From NCBI RefSeq assembly GCF_014641075.1, contig NZ_BMHP01000001.1, positions 248,001-312,000 of the forward strand: DNA of 64,000 nucleotides, written 5' to 3'. The notes beneath the pieces are model-generated. The model searched no databases. It saw only the letters and a list, made by a program, of their open reading frames with translations, and was not told where the DNA came from. The translations under genes were made by a program, and so were the position numbers. This DNA comes from Paenibacillus nasutitermitis (GTDB taxonomy: Bacteria > Bacillota > Bacilli > Paenibacillales > Paenibacillaceae). How positions within the stretch are numbered: the first letter of the stretch is position 1; the number at the start of each line of letters is the position of its first letter. This document shows positions 23,570 through 33,313 of this stretch, one piece after another.

Positions 23570-25261
23570 GTGAAAGATACGATGATAGCTTTTGAAACCC
23601 GACCACTCAGTTCACTTACGAAGGTATTTGCCGATTCGGAGCTTGCGGATACGCGCAAAGCCGAAGGAACTGCTCTCTGGAAAGAGATTTTCTCCTTCCA
23701 GATCGCTTATCGTGCAGACGATTCCGTTGCCGATCTTCGCATAGCGGTTGATTCGCCGCTTGCTCCATATATCACGATGCGGACTGTCGGGCTCGCCCCA
23801 TCGGAGATGCCGGTGTACGCAAATCCCGATGAACATTATTTGCGCACGGTACCGGGACTGTTTCCAGATCCCCTGTACCCGTTGACGGAAGGACTGCGGG
23901 CGGTAGCCGGTCAATGGCGGTCGGTATGGGTCACCGTCGCTCTTCCTTCCCGGCCGGAGGCCGGTGATCCGCTTTATGCCGAATCGACGGCATCGTACCC
24001 GATCGACATCGTAATCACGGATGCGGAAGGTAAGCAGCTGGGCGCAGAGCGTTTCCAGCTGGAAGTGATCCAGGCCGAGCTGCCTGACCAGAAGCTTCTT
24101 CATACGGAGTGGTTTCACAGTGATTGTCTGGCAACCCAATATGGCGTGGAAGTATTCAGCGAAGCCCATTGGCAGCTGATCGAGCGTTATGTGCAGAATG
24201 CCGCTGCTCACGGCGTGAATATGCTGCTGACACCGCTGTTTACGCCTCCGCTGGATACCGCTGTCGGGGGCGAACGTCCAACCGTTCAATTGATTGGCGT
24301 AGAACAGCTGGACGGGCAGGAGTACCGGTTTGATTTCACGCTTCTGAAGCGCTGGGTCCAGATGTGCCGCAAGCAGGGGATCAAGCATTTTGAATTTTCC
24401 CATCTGTTTACCCAGTGGGGCGCCAAACATGCTCCGAAGATTGTCGCTGCTGTCAACGGAGAGGAGAAACGCATCTTTGGCTGGGAAACAGAAGCGACCG
24501 GGGAGGAATATACCCGGTTTCTGGATCAGTTTCTGCCGCAGCTGGTTCAATTCATCCGCGGGCAGGGTCTTGAGAAGAACAGCTATTTTCATGTCTCGGA
24601 TGAGCCGCATGCGGAGCATCTGGAAGCATACCGTCAGGCAAGCCATATTCTGAAACGGCATCTGTCGGAGTTTTCCTTTATTGAAGCGCTGTCTGATTAT
24701 GAGTTTTTCGATCATGGACTTGTACCGATTCCGATTCCTTCCAATGATCATATCACGCCTTTCCTGGAGAATGGCGTAGAGCCCTTGTGGACGTATTACT
24801 GCTGCGGCCAGCACAGGGATGTCTCCAACCGGTTCTTCAGCATGCCGTCGTCTCGCAACCGCGTACTCGGTCTGCAGCTATATAAATTCGGCATCCAGGG
24901 ATTTCTCCATTGGGGCTACAACTTCTGGTATTCGCGTCATTCCATCCATCCTATTGACCCGTTCAGGGTGACTGATGCCGTCTATGCATTCCCGTCCGGC
25001 GATGCCTTCGCCGTCTATCCGGGAGCGGAAGGGCCGCTGGATTCCATCCGCTGGGAAGTTTTCCATGAAGCCTTGCAGGATCAGCGGGCGCTTGAGCTCC
25101 TGGAGCAGCTTGCCGGCAAAGACGAAGTGCTGGAACTGCTGGAGCGAGGGCTGGATGAAGCGATAACCTTCAAGAATTATCCGGTGGATAAGGACTGGCT
25201 GCTGGGTACGCGGGAGAGTATCAACCGTCGTATAGCGGAGCTGCTGGCCGATAAATCCTAA
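23570..25261 (+). CDS. DUF4091-type glycan-associated protein
   Basis: A 563-residue cytoplasmic protein (no signal peptide) that looks like the DUF4091 family: a beta-rich N-terminal half (about 1-190) and a TIM-barrel-like half with HFEFSHLFTQWG, YFHVSDEPHAEHL (a possible acidic pair at DE) and GFLHWGYNFWYS. DUF4091 proteins are thought to be glycoside-hydrolase-like, and their genes are found beside sugar ABC importers in Paenibacillus. The GTG start at 23570 has AAAGGGG upstream; ATG 23582 is an alternative. It lacks an export signal, so it would act on imported oligosaccharides. Catalysis is not proven. Confidence 0.75.
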   Translation: MKDTMIAFETRPLSSLTKVFADSELADTRKAEGTALWKEIFSFQIAYRADDSVADLRIAVDSPLAPYITMRTVGLAPSEMPVYANPDEHYLRTVPGLFPDPLYPLTEGLRAVAGQWRSVWVTVALPSRPEAGDPLYAESTASYPIDIVITDAEGKQLGAERFQLEVIQAELPDQKLLHTEWFHSDCLATQYGVEVFSEAHWQLIERYVQNAAAHGVNMLLTPLFTPPLDTAVGGERPTVQLIGVEQLDGQEYRFDFTLLKRWVQMCRKQGIKHFEFSHLFTQWGAKHAPKIVAAVNGEEKRIFGWETEATGEEYTRFLDQFLPQLVQFIRGQGLEKNSYFHVSDEPHAEHLEAYRQASHILKRHLSEFSFIEALSDYEFFDHGLVPIPIPSNDHITPFLENGVEPLWTYYCCGQHRDVSNRFFSMPSSRNRVLGLQLYKFGIQGFLHWGYNFWYSRHSIHPIDPFRVTDAVYAFPSGDAFAVYPGAEGPLDSIRWEVFHEALQDQRALELLEQLAGKDEVLELLERGLDEAITFKNYPVDKDWLLGTRESINRRIAELLADKS

Positions 25262-25298
25262 CAAACGCATCGCATAAATATCCATATGCAAACATGAA

Positions 25299-25329
25299 GC
25301 TGCCGGCAAAGATGCCGGCAGTTTTTTTG
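25299..25329 (+). terminator. Terminator after the DUF4091 gene
   Basis: GCTGCCGGC pairs with GCCGGCAG, followed by TTTTTTT. Confidence 0.9.
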
Positions 25330-25493
25330 CTGCACTTTCCCGCCGAGTTCCATCGTTCGCATTTAGAGAACGCCGGAGAGGGGCTCCTTATGAGTTGAAC
25401 AGGGGCTGTACGATTAGGTTATACTATCATTCAAGGGTGCAGCAAGGCTGTTAAAATTTCGCCTGCCCATTACATGCGGAGAGGGTCATGGCT

Positions 25494-27293
25494 ATGAATA
25501 AGCTGAAAGAACGATTTTTGCAATCCAGTCTGAGAAACAAACTGATACTGGCATTCGCCTGTTTTATTATTGTTCCCTTCTTCGTCGTTGGCGGTACCTT
25601 GTCGTGGCTGTATGTCAATTCCAACCGCACCATGCTGCTGGATGCGGTCGTAGAGAACAACAAGCAAGTTATTAAGAACATTGACACCTCGCTTCAGCCC
25701 ATTATGCGCTTATCGATCCTACCCATGCAGGATAAAACGCTGCTTCAGATGATGAATAAGGATTACGCGGCCTCGCCTTATCCTCTCTATGAGAGGGAAA
25801 AAGATTTTGATACGGCGGGAGGCATTATCAAGAACAGCATGCTGCTGAATTCCGATCTGATTGACTCGGTCGTTATCTACCAGAATACGAACAAGATCAT
25901 CCTGGGACGAAGCCATAACGATTATATGAATCACGCCTATTTGCAGTCCGATTTTGCAAACGAGTCCTTCGTCCGGAAGGTACTGGAGAAAAAAGGCGAA
26001 AATGTGCCCATTGGCATTCATTCCGATCAACTGATGTCATTTCGCGGCACCCCAGTTGTTTCGGTCGGCCGGGCCATTGTGGACCCGTATACGAAGGAAG
26101 ATCTCGGTTTCATCCTCCTGAATGTGGGGATCGATAAATTAAAGACGTTATGGAGCGACATTCATTTCACGAATCATACGAGATTCTATCTGGTGGATGA
26201 GCAGCAGCGGCTGATTTACAGCCAGAACAATGATGAAATCGGAAGTCTCGTCTCCGATGTGCTGGGCAGCGAGTTTGATTCGATCCGGGGCGAGGGCAAG
26301 GATTACAGACAGGACCGGGAACATTATTTGATATCGGCTACCGCAGCGAGCGCAAACTGGACGGCTATTACGGTCATACCCAAAAGCGAGCTCTTCGGGT
26401 TTGTGAATACCATCGTTCAGACTATTGCCATCTCGCTGCTGGTGCTGCTCGTTCTGTCCATCATTACTTCGGTATACATCGCTACGGGCATAACGAAGCC
26501 TCTTCTGATTTTGCAGCGGAAAATGAAGCTCGTCTCCCAGGGGAATCTGGATGTGACGATTGATATCCAAAAAGGCGAAGTGGGCAAAATCAGCATGACG
26601 ATCGACAATATGCTGGCAGAGATCAGAAGGATGATTGGCCAGATTTACCGGGACGAGCAGGAGAAACGGCAGCTGGAGATGCTGGCGCTGCAATCGCAGA
26701 TCAAGCCGCATTTTATGTACAATACGTTGAACGTGATCAAATGGATGGCTAAAATCCAGGGCGCCTCGGGCATTGAGGAGGCGTTGGGGGCTTTTTCCGC
26801 TGTTATCCGGTTTACGGCTAAGACCGAAAGCGATTTTGTTACCGTTGCCGAGGAGGCCGCGTTTATCCGGAATTATACGCATATTCTCGATGTCCGTTAT
26901 TTCAATAAATTCGAACTTTCGATGGATATCCAGCCGGAGGTCATGTCTTATCAGACGCTGAAGTTTCTGCTGCAGCCCTTGGTTGAAAATGCAATCTTTC
27001 ACGGATTTGACGAAATCCCCTACAAGGGCAAGCTTGGGATTCGCATCTATGAAGAAACAGGCCATTTGGTCATGCTTGTAACTGACAATGGACGCGGCAT
27101 GAGCCAGCAGGAAGACGAGAAGCCGGCCGCGACTGGCGGGCAGCTCAATGCGATCGGCATGGATAATATCCGCAAAAGAATTGAACTGCATTTCGGGGAT
27201 GCTTACGGCCTGTGGATCACAAGCGGGCCTGACCAGGGGACAACAGCCAAAATCATCGTCCCCATCATAAATGGACAAGGAACAGGTGAATAG
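25494..27293 (+). CDS. Sensor histidine kinase, YesM type (system 1)
   Basis: Membrane sensor kinase of about 599 residues of the YesM/LytS-related HPK7 group. Order: a transmembrane helix near 15-40, an extracellular dCache-like sensor (about 45-285), a second helix near 295-320, HAMP, the His_kinase domain with QSQIKPHFMYNTLN carrying the phospho-accepting His, and HATPase with DNGRGM. ATG 25494 is taken because GAGGG lies 8 bases upstream; ATG 25488 is nearly on top of the site. The response regulator gene starts two bases after its stop. The pair lies directly upstream of a sugar-binding lipoprotein gene, so it probably senses the sugar imported by that transporter. Confidence 0.92.
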   Translation: MNKLKERFLQSSLRNKLILAFACFIIVPFFVVGGTLSWLYVNSNRTMLLDAVVENNKQVIKNIDTSLQPIMRLSILPMQDKTLLQMMNKDYAASPYPLYEREKDFDTAGGIIKNSMLLNSDLIDSVVIYQNTNKIILGRSHNDYMNHAYLQSDFANESFVRKVLEKKGENVPIGIHSDQLMSFRGTPVVSVGRAIVDPYTKEDLGFILLNVGIDKLKTLWSDIHFTNHTRFYLVDEQQRLIYSQNNDEIGSLVSDVLGSEFDSIRGEGKDYRQDREHYLISATAASANWTAITVIPKSELFGFVNTIVQTIAISLLVLLVLSIITSVYIATGITKPLLILQRKMKLVSQGNLDVTIDIQKGEVGKISMTIDNMLAEIRRMIGQIYRDEQEKRQLEMLALQSQIKPHFMYNTLNVIKWMAKIQGASGIEEALGAFSAVIRFTAKTESDFVTVAEEAAFIRNYTHILDVRYFNKFELSMDIQPEVMSYQTLKFLLQPLVENAIFHGFDEIPYKGKLGIRIYEETGHLVMLVTDNGRGMSQQEDEKPAATGGQLNAIGMDNIRKRIELHFGDAYGLWITSGPDQGTTAKIIVPIINGQGTGE

Positions 27294-27295
27294 AG

Positions 27296-28864
27296 ATGAA
27301 CATCTTTATTGTAGACGACGAGCCTCTTGTACGAATCGGGATTAAGTCCTCCAATGACTGGGAAGAAGCGGGGATGACCATTATCGGGGAAGCGGGCGAT
27401 GGCGAAGAAGCGCTCCGGCTCATCGGGGAGCTTGACCCGGATATCGTTCTGTTGGATATCAAAATGCCAAAAAAGGACGGCATTCAGGTACTGAAGGAAA
27501 TAAAAGAAAATGGTTTCAAGGCCAAAGTCATCATTCTCAGCAGCTTCGATGATTTCATCTATGTGAAACAAGCGATGAAATTAGGCGCAGTAGACTATTT
27601 TCATAAACCAAGCATGAACATTCAGGAAATCATCAGTCTGCTCCAAAGCCTGAAGGAGCAGCTGTCCAAGGCTCAAGGAAGTCTGCCGCTTCCGCAGGAT
27701 CAGATCCCTGGAAAAGAAGTGATTCTCCGCAGCCTGATTGAAGGGAAGACAGAATATGCGGGGCACACCAGGCTGCGTGAAGGAAATTTGCATATCGTGC
27801 TTTTCAGCGTGAAAGAGGCAGCGCAGGTTATGAGAAGGTATACGAAGGAAAGTCCTTCTGTTTTGCAGAATACGATCCGCCATCTGCTTGGCGAGCTGCT
27901 TGCCAAAGAAAATGAAACTGAATTTTTTCAGGTAGAGGACAATCTGTTTTGTGTTCTGATCGGCTACAGCAAGTCGAATAGCACACAAGCTCTGTTTGCA
28001 TATATCAATGATATCGTGCTTCTGATTCATTCCTCGTTGAAGCGCTTTGTCAATATTGAAACGGTATTCGGCGTCAGCGACGGGTTTCAATATTTCGGAA
28101 AAGCCGGACAGGCTTTCGATCAGGCAAGGGAAGCGCTTGGCATGAAGTTTTATCAGCCTGGCGATCCGGTATTCTACTACCGTCCGCTTCTGGACGGCGA
28201 GGAGAAGGTCGAGCGGATCCATGCCTATGTGCTGGCAATGAAAAACGGCTTGATGGAAGAGCAGTATGATCAATTTGCCACCAATCTGCAGGAGTGGGAG
28301 CAATATATTCAGCAGCATGAATGTCTGAGCGAGCAGGATGCGAAGAAAATCTACGAAGGGCTCCTGTTTATGCTGCAAAATGAAGAGCAGGTCCTGGCGA
28401 AACCGTCCCAGGTGGAGGAAATCGAAACCTTCTCCGATCTGTCGGCTTATTACCATTCGCTCTACAACGGGCTGCTTCGGGAGAGAATTTCCGGCGCCTA
28501 TAAGGAATATAATCCGCTTGTTCAGAGCATTATACAATTTATTGAAAACCAATATCAGGAATCGATTACGCTCAAAATGCTGGGCGAGACCTTCCATGCG
28601 AGTCCCAATTATATCAGCCGTGTGTTTAAACAGGAGGTGGGGCGCGGACTGTTTGACTACTTGAATGAAATTCGGATTGATAAAGCCAAAGCGCTCCTGA
28701 AAGATTACCGCTACAAAATTTACGAAGTTGCCGAGAAGGTCGGTTTTAAAAGCCAGGTTCATTTTGCGATTGTGTTCCACAAGTATGTGGGCAAGCCGCC
28801 CAAGGAATACCGCAAAGAAATAGGGAGATTTCCATTAACAAATGATGATGAGAATAAAGAATAG
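27296..28864 (+). CDS. Response regulator with AraC output, YesN type (system 1)
   Basis: A 522-residue response regulator. The receiver domain (about 1-120) carries the acidic pair DDE and the phosphorylation Asp in LLDIKMPKKDG, with Lys in YFHKPS. A long middle segment of unknown fold follows, then a C-terminal AraC-type double helix-turn-helix (LKMLGETFHASPNYISRVF; YKIYEVAEKVGFKSQVHFAIVFHK). It is coupled to the kinase gene upstream. Its likely target is the promoter of the solute-binding protein gene at 29003. Confidence 0.93.
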   Translation: MNIFIVDDEPLVRIGIKSSNDWEEAGMTIIGEAGDGEEALRLIGELDPDIVLLDIKMPKKDGIQVLKEIKENGFKAKVIILSSFDDFIYVKQAMKLGAVDYFHKPSMNIQEIISLLQSLKEQLSKAQGSLPLPQDQIPGKEVILRSLIEGKTEYAGHTRLREGNLHIVLFSVKEAAQVMRRYTKESPSVLQNTIRHLLGELLAKENETEFFQVEDNLFCVLIGYSKSNSTQALFAYINDIVLLIHSSLKRFVNIETVFGVSDGFQYFGKAGQAFDQAREALGMKFYQPGDPVFYYRPLLDGEEKVERIHAYVLAMKNGLMEEQYDQFATNLQEWEQYIQQHECLSEQDAKKIYEGLLFMLQNEEQVLAKPSQVEEIETFSDLSAYYHSLYNGLLRERISGAYKEYNPLVQSIIQFIENQYQESITLKMLGETFHASPNYISRVFKQEVGRGLFDYLNEIRIDKAKALLKDYRYKIYEVAEKVGFKSQVHFAIVFHKYVGKPPKEYRKEIGRFPLTNDDENKE

Positions 28865-29002
28865 CCGAAACCCGGTCCTGCAAGAACGCATTTGGTCTAT
28901 TTGAATAAACGAATGGTGATCTGAATAATTTTTTTGGGGAATGTAAACCTTTATTATACGTATAGAAGAGAATCAACTACGTGCAGATAGAGGGGGAAGA
29001 AC

Positions 29003-30253
29003 ATGAGAAGAACAGGTAAGCTTACGGCTTTATTGGCTTTGTCTTTGGTTCTGGTAATCAGTCTTGCGGCTTGCGGAAACAAGAACAATGGCAATAATCA
29101 AGGAAGCACAAATGGCGGAGGTGCCAGCAATCAGAAAGCAACCGTTACGATGGGATTCTGGGGAACGGCGCAGGATCTGAAAATCTATCAGGATGCGGCA
29201 AACACCATTTCCGAGGAATATCCCAATATTGAGCTGAAAATCAAGCAGTATCCAAGCAGCGACCAGTTCTGGAATCAGCTGCCGGGTGAGATTGCGGCCA
29301 AAGTGGCTCCGGATTTCATCAAGATCTCCAACGAAGGTTCTTATGAGTATATTCAGAAGGGGTTATTCACCCCGCTCGACGATATCGTGAAATCCACAGG
29401 TGTGGATATGAACAAATTCAGTCCCGCTTCTCTGAATATCTGGAAGGTGGATGAGAAGCTGTACGCGGTTCCGAACAGCAGCTCGCCGGGGATGTTCTTC
29501 ATTAATGAAGACATGTGGAAAAAAGCCGGACTCGGCGAATATCCGAAAACCTGGGATGAAGTGGAGACCGCAGCCAAGAAGCTGACGACCAAGGATGTAC
29601 ACGGCATCACGATCAATCTGGATCCATACCACATCTCCAATTACATTAAATCTTATGGCGGCGGCTGGGGTTTTGGCAAGACCATCAATTCCCCGGAAAA
29701 TGTAAAAGCCCTGGAGAAGATTTTCGAAATGTACAAGGCAGGTATCGCCGTCACACCGAAATCGCTCGGCTTTGGCTGGGACGGGGAAGTATTCTCCAAT
29801 GGCAAATCGGTTATGACCACAGGCGGTTACTGGTATAAAGGATTCCTGAAGGATGCGGCTCCGAATCTGAAATATTCGGTCATTCCGGTTCCCGAAGGCA
29901 CGGTCAAGGGAAGCACGATGATTGCCGACTCGTACGTGGTGCTCAAAGGCGCCAAGAACAAGGATGCGGCGCTTCAGGCAGCGTATTACATGACCAATGA
30001 AAAAACGCAAAGCGAATTCCTGAAAATCGGCAATAACTCGGCGGTAGAGAGCTTGTCCGCCAAGTTTTTTGAAGAAAATCCCGATTTCAAGGCTGTACAA
30101 CCGGCTATGGAATACAGCACCGACTTTGAATATCCGGCCGAATCGAAGAAATTTAAGGATGAGCTGGTCAATCAGCTCGAATCGGCCATCCTGGGCGGAT
30201 CGAATAAATCGGCACAGGACATACTCGACGGTATACAAGCCCAATTCAAATAA
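29003..30253 (+). CDS. Sugar-binding lipoprotein of an ABC importer (system 1)
   Basis: Extracellular solute-binding protein, family 1, 416 residues. A lipoprotein signal is seen: a positive n-region, a hydrophobic stretch and the lipobox LAAC with the lipidated Cys near residue 24. A Ser/Asn/Gly-rich linker follows, then the mature domain (TVTMGFWGTAQDLKIYQDA, and YAVPNSSSPGMFFINEDMWKKAGL typical of CUT1 sugar binders). ATG 29003 follows AGGGGGAAG. It has its own upstream region after the YesMN pair and a hairpin before the permeases. The sugar is unknown; a di- or oligosaccharide is likely for this family. Confidence 0.92.
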   Translation: MRRTGKLTALLALSLVLVISLAACGNKNNGNNQGSTNGGGASNQKATVTMGFWGTAQDLKIYQDAANTISEEYPNIELKIKQYPSSDQFWNQLPGEIAAKVAPDFIKISNEGSYEYIQKGLFTPLDDIVKSTGVDMNKFSPASLNIWKVDEKLYAVPNSSSPGMFFINEDMWKKAGLGEYPKTWDEVETAAKKLTTKDVHGITINLDPYHISNYIKSYGGGWGFGKTINSPENVKALEKIFEMYKAGIAVTPKSLGFGWDGEVFSNGKSVMTTGGYWYKGFLKDAAPNLKYSVIPVPEGTVKGSTMIADSYVVLKGAKNKDAALQAAYYMTNEKTQSEFLKIGNNSAVESLSAKFFEENPDFKAVQPAMEYSTDFEYPAESKKFKDELVNQLESAILGGSNKSAQDILDGIQAQFK

Positions 30254-30259
30254 TTTGTC

Positions 30260-30295
30260 CGTTCCCGTTTCCGCTTATGGAACGGGAACGTTTTA
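30260..30295 (+). terminator. Attenuating hairpin between the binding protein and permeases
   Basis: CGTTCCCGTT pairs with AACGGGAACG, followed by TTTTAT. Partial termination here would give excess binding protein over permease, as is common in sugar ABC operons. Confidence 0.75.
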
Positions 30296-30316
30296 TAATC
30301 CGGTAGAGGGAGGGAT

Positions 30317-31267
30317 ATGATGGCATCTCAAGGCAACGGGACGATACAGGAGCCGGCAGGAAAAAACGGGAAACAGCCCTGGCTGCGTTCGATCGCAGAT
30401 ACCGACTTTACAGTCGGCTGGCTGTTTTGTCTGCCGTTTCTGCTGTTATGGCTGTGGTGGTTTCTGTACCCTTTTTTGCAGTCGTTTATTAGAAGCTTTC
30501 AGGATGCGAATTTTGCGGCGCTGGATGAGGCCAAATTCATTGGCTTGCAGAATTACATCACGATCCTGCAGGATCATGAGTTTTACCGGGCCGTGCTTCA
30601 TTCGCTGGAAATCGTGGTGATCGCCGTTCCGGTCCAAACGATCATCGGTTTGCTGATCGCGATCCTGGTCAATCAGAAGGTGAAGGGCAAAGGCATCTTC
30701 AGAACGGTGTTTTTCATTCCGTACATTACCTCGCAAATTGCGATAACGACAGTATTTATGATGCTCTTCAAGCAGGGCACCTTCGTGACAGAATTTTTCT
30801 CGCTGTTCGGGTTCGCCAACACGACCTGGTATGCGAGTACCGATTACGCGCTGCTCTTTGTATGTATTCTATTTATTTTCCAACAATGCGGATTCACGAT
30901 GATCGTATATCTGTCGGCCCTGCAGGAGGTGCCGAAGGATCTTTATGAAGCGGGTCAGATGGACGGCGCGTCCAAATGGGCGGCGTTCCGTTATATTACC
31001 GTTCCTTATTTGAAGCCGATCACGTTCTTCATCGTGTCGATCGCTACGATTCTGGGCTTTCAGATTTATGATCAGATTGCCGCGATTTCCAGATATGGGG
31101 CGCTGGGTTCGCCAGCCGGGGCGACGAGTACGGTCGTGACGTATTTCTACCAGAACGGGATCCGTTACATGAACATCGGATACGGAAGCGCGGCGGTGGT
31201 GCTGTTTTTCTTCATCATCATGCTGATCACGTTTCTTCAGAAGAAACTGCTGGACGAGAAGGGGTGA
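30317..31267 (+). CDS. Sugar ABC permease, MalF/UgpA type (system 1)
   Basis: Inner-membrane permease of 316 residues with six predicted helices; the N-terminal cytoplasmic arm is about 35 residues. The coupling loop DLYEAGQMDGASKWAAFRYITVPYLKP (an EAA motif) is intact. Two adjacent ATGs (30317 and 30320) follow GAGGGAGGG. It pairs with the MalG-type permease seven bases downstream. No ATPase gene follows, so a shared MsmX-type ATPase is inferred. Confidence 0.93.
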   Translation: MMASQGNGTIQEPAGKNGKQPWLRSIADTDFTVGWLFCLPFLLLWLWWFLYPFLQSFIRSFQDANFAALDEAKFIGLQNYITILQDHEFYRAVLHSLEIVVIAVPVQTIIGLLIAILVNQKVKGKGIFRTVFFIPYITSQIAITTVFMMLFKQGTFVTEFFSLFGFANTTWYASTDYALLFVCILFIFQQCGFTMIVYLSALQEVPKDLYEAGQMDGASKWAAFRYITVPYLKPITFFIVSIATILGFQIYDQIAAISRYGALGSPAGATSTVVTYFYQNGIRYMNIGYGSAAVVLFFFIIMLITFLQKKLLDEKG

Positions 31268-31273
31268 GGACAA

Positions 31274-32098
31274 ATGGCCGCTAAAAAAAGAATGACGCTT
31301 ATTAGTATCTATGCGCTGCTGGTGCTGTTTGGCCTGCTGTTCGCCCTCCCATTCCTGTACACCATCTATACCTCGTTTCTGACGATGAAGGACGTGAATC
31401 AATTTTCCGGCATCCCGGAACTTACGGTCGCCAATTACAAGATGTATTTCACGAACGAAGCCTATGACGTGCCAAGATGGCTGTTGAACACAGTTATTAT
31501 GACAGCGCTGGTCATACTCGGCAATCTGGTCATTAATCCCATGACGGCTTTTGCGCTGGCCAAGCTGCAGTTCGCCGGCAAGAAAGTGATTTACTGGATT
31601 GTCGTCGGATCGATGATGGTGCCGTACCATATGATTCTGATCCCCGTATATGTGAATGTGGCACAGCTGGGATGGCTGAATTCCTTCTGGGGTCTGACGG
31701 TTCCGTTTCTGTATCAATGTCTGTATATCTTCATGCTGCGGCAGTTCTTCATCAGCGTGCCCGGTGAATTTATTGAAGCCGCCAGACTTGACGGCCTGAC
31801 CAAGATGGGAGCCTTCTGGAGGATCGTCTATCCGCTGGCCAAGTCTTCGCTGATTACAATGTCGATTCTGGCGTTTGCCGGGACGTGGAACAGTTACCTG
31901 ATTCCAAGCACCCTGGTCAATGTGCCGGAAATGTATGTGCTGGTTGTCGGGCTCAACAGCGTGAAGGATCTGTTCTTCGAGAACACGCCGCTCATTATGG
32001 CCGGTGTGGTGCTGACCACGCTGCCGATTCTGATCTTTTTCTTTATTTTCCAGAAGCAGTATATCGAAGGGGTATCAAGCTCGGGCGTGAAAGGCTGA
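31274..32098 (+). CDS. Sugar ABC permease, MalG/UgpE type (system 1)
   Basis: A 274-residue permease with six helices; the EAA loop reads FIEAARLDGLTKMGAFWRIVYPLAKS. The C-terminal end QKQYIEGVSSSGVKG is typical of MalG-like partners. It begins six bases after the MalF-type gene and ends before a strong terminator, closing the system 1 operon. Confidence 0.93.
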   Translation: MAAKKRMTLISIYALLVLFGLLFALPFLYTIYTSFLTMKDVNQFSGIPELTVANYKMYFTNEAYDVPRWLLNTVIMTALVILGNLVINPMTAFALAKLQFAGKKVIYWIVVGSMMVPYHMILIPVYVNVAQLGWLNSFWGLTVPFLYQCLYIFMLRQFFISVPGEFIEAARLDGLTKMGAFWRIVYPLAKSSLITMSILAFAGTWNSYLIPSTLVNVPEMYVLVVGLNSVKDLFFENTPLIMAGVVLTTLPILIFFFIFQKQYIEGVSSSGVKG

Positions 32099-32144
32099 TT
32101 GCCCGGGAGCGACGCCCATATTTTCCAATAGCAGCACTCAGAAG

Positions 32145-32177
32145 AACCGCCAAGTCTTTCGCTTGGCGGTTTTTTAT
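32145..32177 (+). terminator. Terminator closing import system 1
   Basis: ACCGCCAAG pairs with CTTGGCGGT, followed by TTTTTT. Confidence 0.9.
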
Positions 32178-32318
32178 GCTTGGCAAAGAAGAATTTCTCC
32201 TCGCCGGGGGAGTTCTTATGTATAGGGCAAGATCCGTTCTCTTTTAATCAGAATGGTGCATATATCTGGAAGCGGTTTCTTGATAATATGGGTAGCAGAA
32301 AAGAAAGAGGTGGCAGCT

Positions 32319-33296
32319 ATGACGCAATTGTTTATTCCGGCAGACCGGCGAGCATCAGATGGTCAGCAGCGCAGTGGGAAGCACCCCCCTATACCCAACC
32401 TTTGGCTGAGAATGCGCAAATACTGGATTCTGTATCTGCTCATGATTCCGGTAATCGTATACTATGCAATCTTCCGCTATTATCCGCTGGTACTGCAAAC
32501 TGTGCTCTCGTTCAAAAACTACATGCTGCTCAAAGGAGTCTGGGGCAGCGAGTGGGTGGGCTTCGGCAATTTTCGCGATGCGGTCACCCATCCCGACTTC
32601 AATCACATTCTGGTCAACACGATCAGCATCAGTCTGCTGCGCATCGTGTTCGGATTTTGGCCGCCGCTGATCCTGGCGATTCTGTTATTCGATCTGACCT
32701 CGTCCAAGCTGCGGAGGATCAGCCAAACGCTGGTATACATCCCCCATTTCTTCTCCTGGGTAATTGTTTACGGCATGGTGTACGCGCTGTTTGCGAATAG
32801 CGGGTTGCTTAATGGGATTGCCGTGGCGATGGGAGGCTCCGTGCAGAACTTCCTGCTTTCTTCCGACTGGTTCCGTCCGATTCTGATCGGATCCGCCATC
32901 TGGAAGGAGATCGGCTGGGGCACGATAATCTATCTGGCTGCGCTGATGACGATTGATCCCAGCCTTTATGAAGCAGCTAAAATCGACGGCGCGGGGCCGC
33001 TCACGCGAATATTCCGGATTACGCTGCCAGCCATTTCGAACATTATCGTTTTTTTGTTTACATTGTCTCTGGGGGGCATTCTGTCCGCAGGCGGAGAACA
33101 GATTCTGCTGTTCTATAACCCGGCCACCTATAATGTAGGCGATGTTATTGACACCTGGATCTACCGCCAGGGTTTTAACGATTTGCAGTACAGCTTGTCC
33201 ACGGCGGTTTCTTTTTTCCAATCGATGGCCGGTCTGCTCCTGGTACTTGCCGCCCACAACGTGTCCAAGCGAATAACTGGCATCGGTATTTGGTAA
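32319..33296 (+). CDS. ABC permease, LplB type (system 2)
   Basis: A permease of about 325 residues in the LplB/YtcP-partner group of Bacillales, which import sugars or glycan fragments. Seen: the first helix WILYLLMIPVIVYYAIF, the conserved SFKNYMLLKGVWGSEWVGF, and the coupling loop LYEAAKIDGAGPLTRIFRITLPA. ATG 32319 follows GAGGTGG; the frame is open 22 codons further upstream without a site. It is first in a permease-permease-binding protein order. Confidence 0.92.
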   Translation: MTQLFIPADRRASDGQQRSGKHPPIPNLWLRMRKYWILYLLMIPVIVYYAIFRYYPLVLQTVLSFKNYMLLKGVWGSEWVGFGNFRDAVTHPDFNHILVNTISISLLRIVFGFWPPLILAILLFDLTSSKLRRISQTLVYIPHFFSWVIVYGMVYALFANSGLLNGIAVAMGGSVQNFLLSSDWFRPILIGSAIWKEIGWGTIIYLAALMTIDPSLYEAAKIDGAGPLTRIFRITLPAISNIIVFLFTLSLGGILSAGGEQILLFYNPATYNVGDVIDTWIYRQGFNDLQYSLSTAVSFFQSMAGLLLVLAAHNVSKRITGIGIW

Positions 33297-33313
33297 TGAG
33301 GGGGAGACAACAT

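Noticed and set aside
23612..24814. Long minus-strand open frame opposite the DUF4091 gene (400 codons)
   Set aside because: Low-complexity translation, no start signal, and fully overlapped by a well-supported plus-strand gene. The same applies to 26148-27278, 27581-28780 and 34858-36012.
25395..25425. TTGAAC...TATACT as promoter of the system 1 kinase
   Set aside because: The spacer is 19 bases and the -35 is weak; not strong enough to list.
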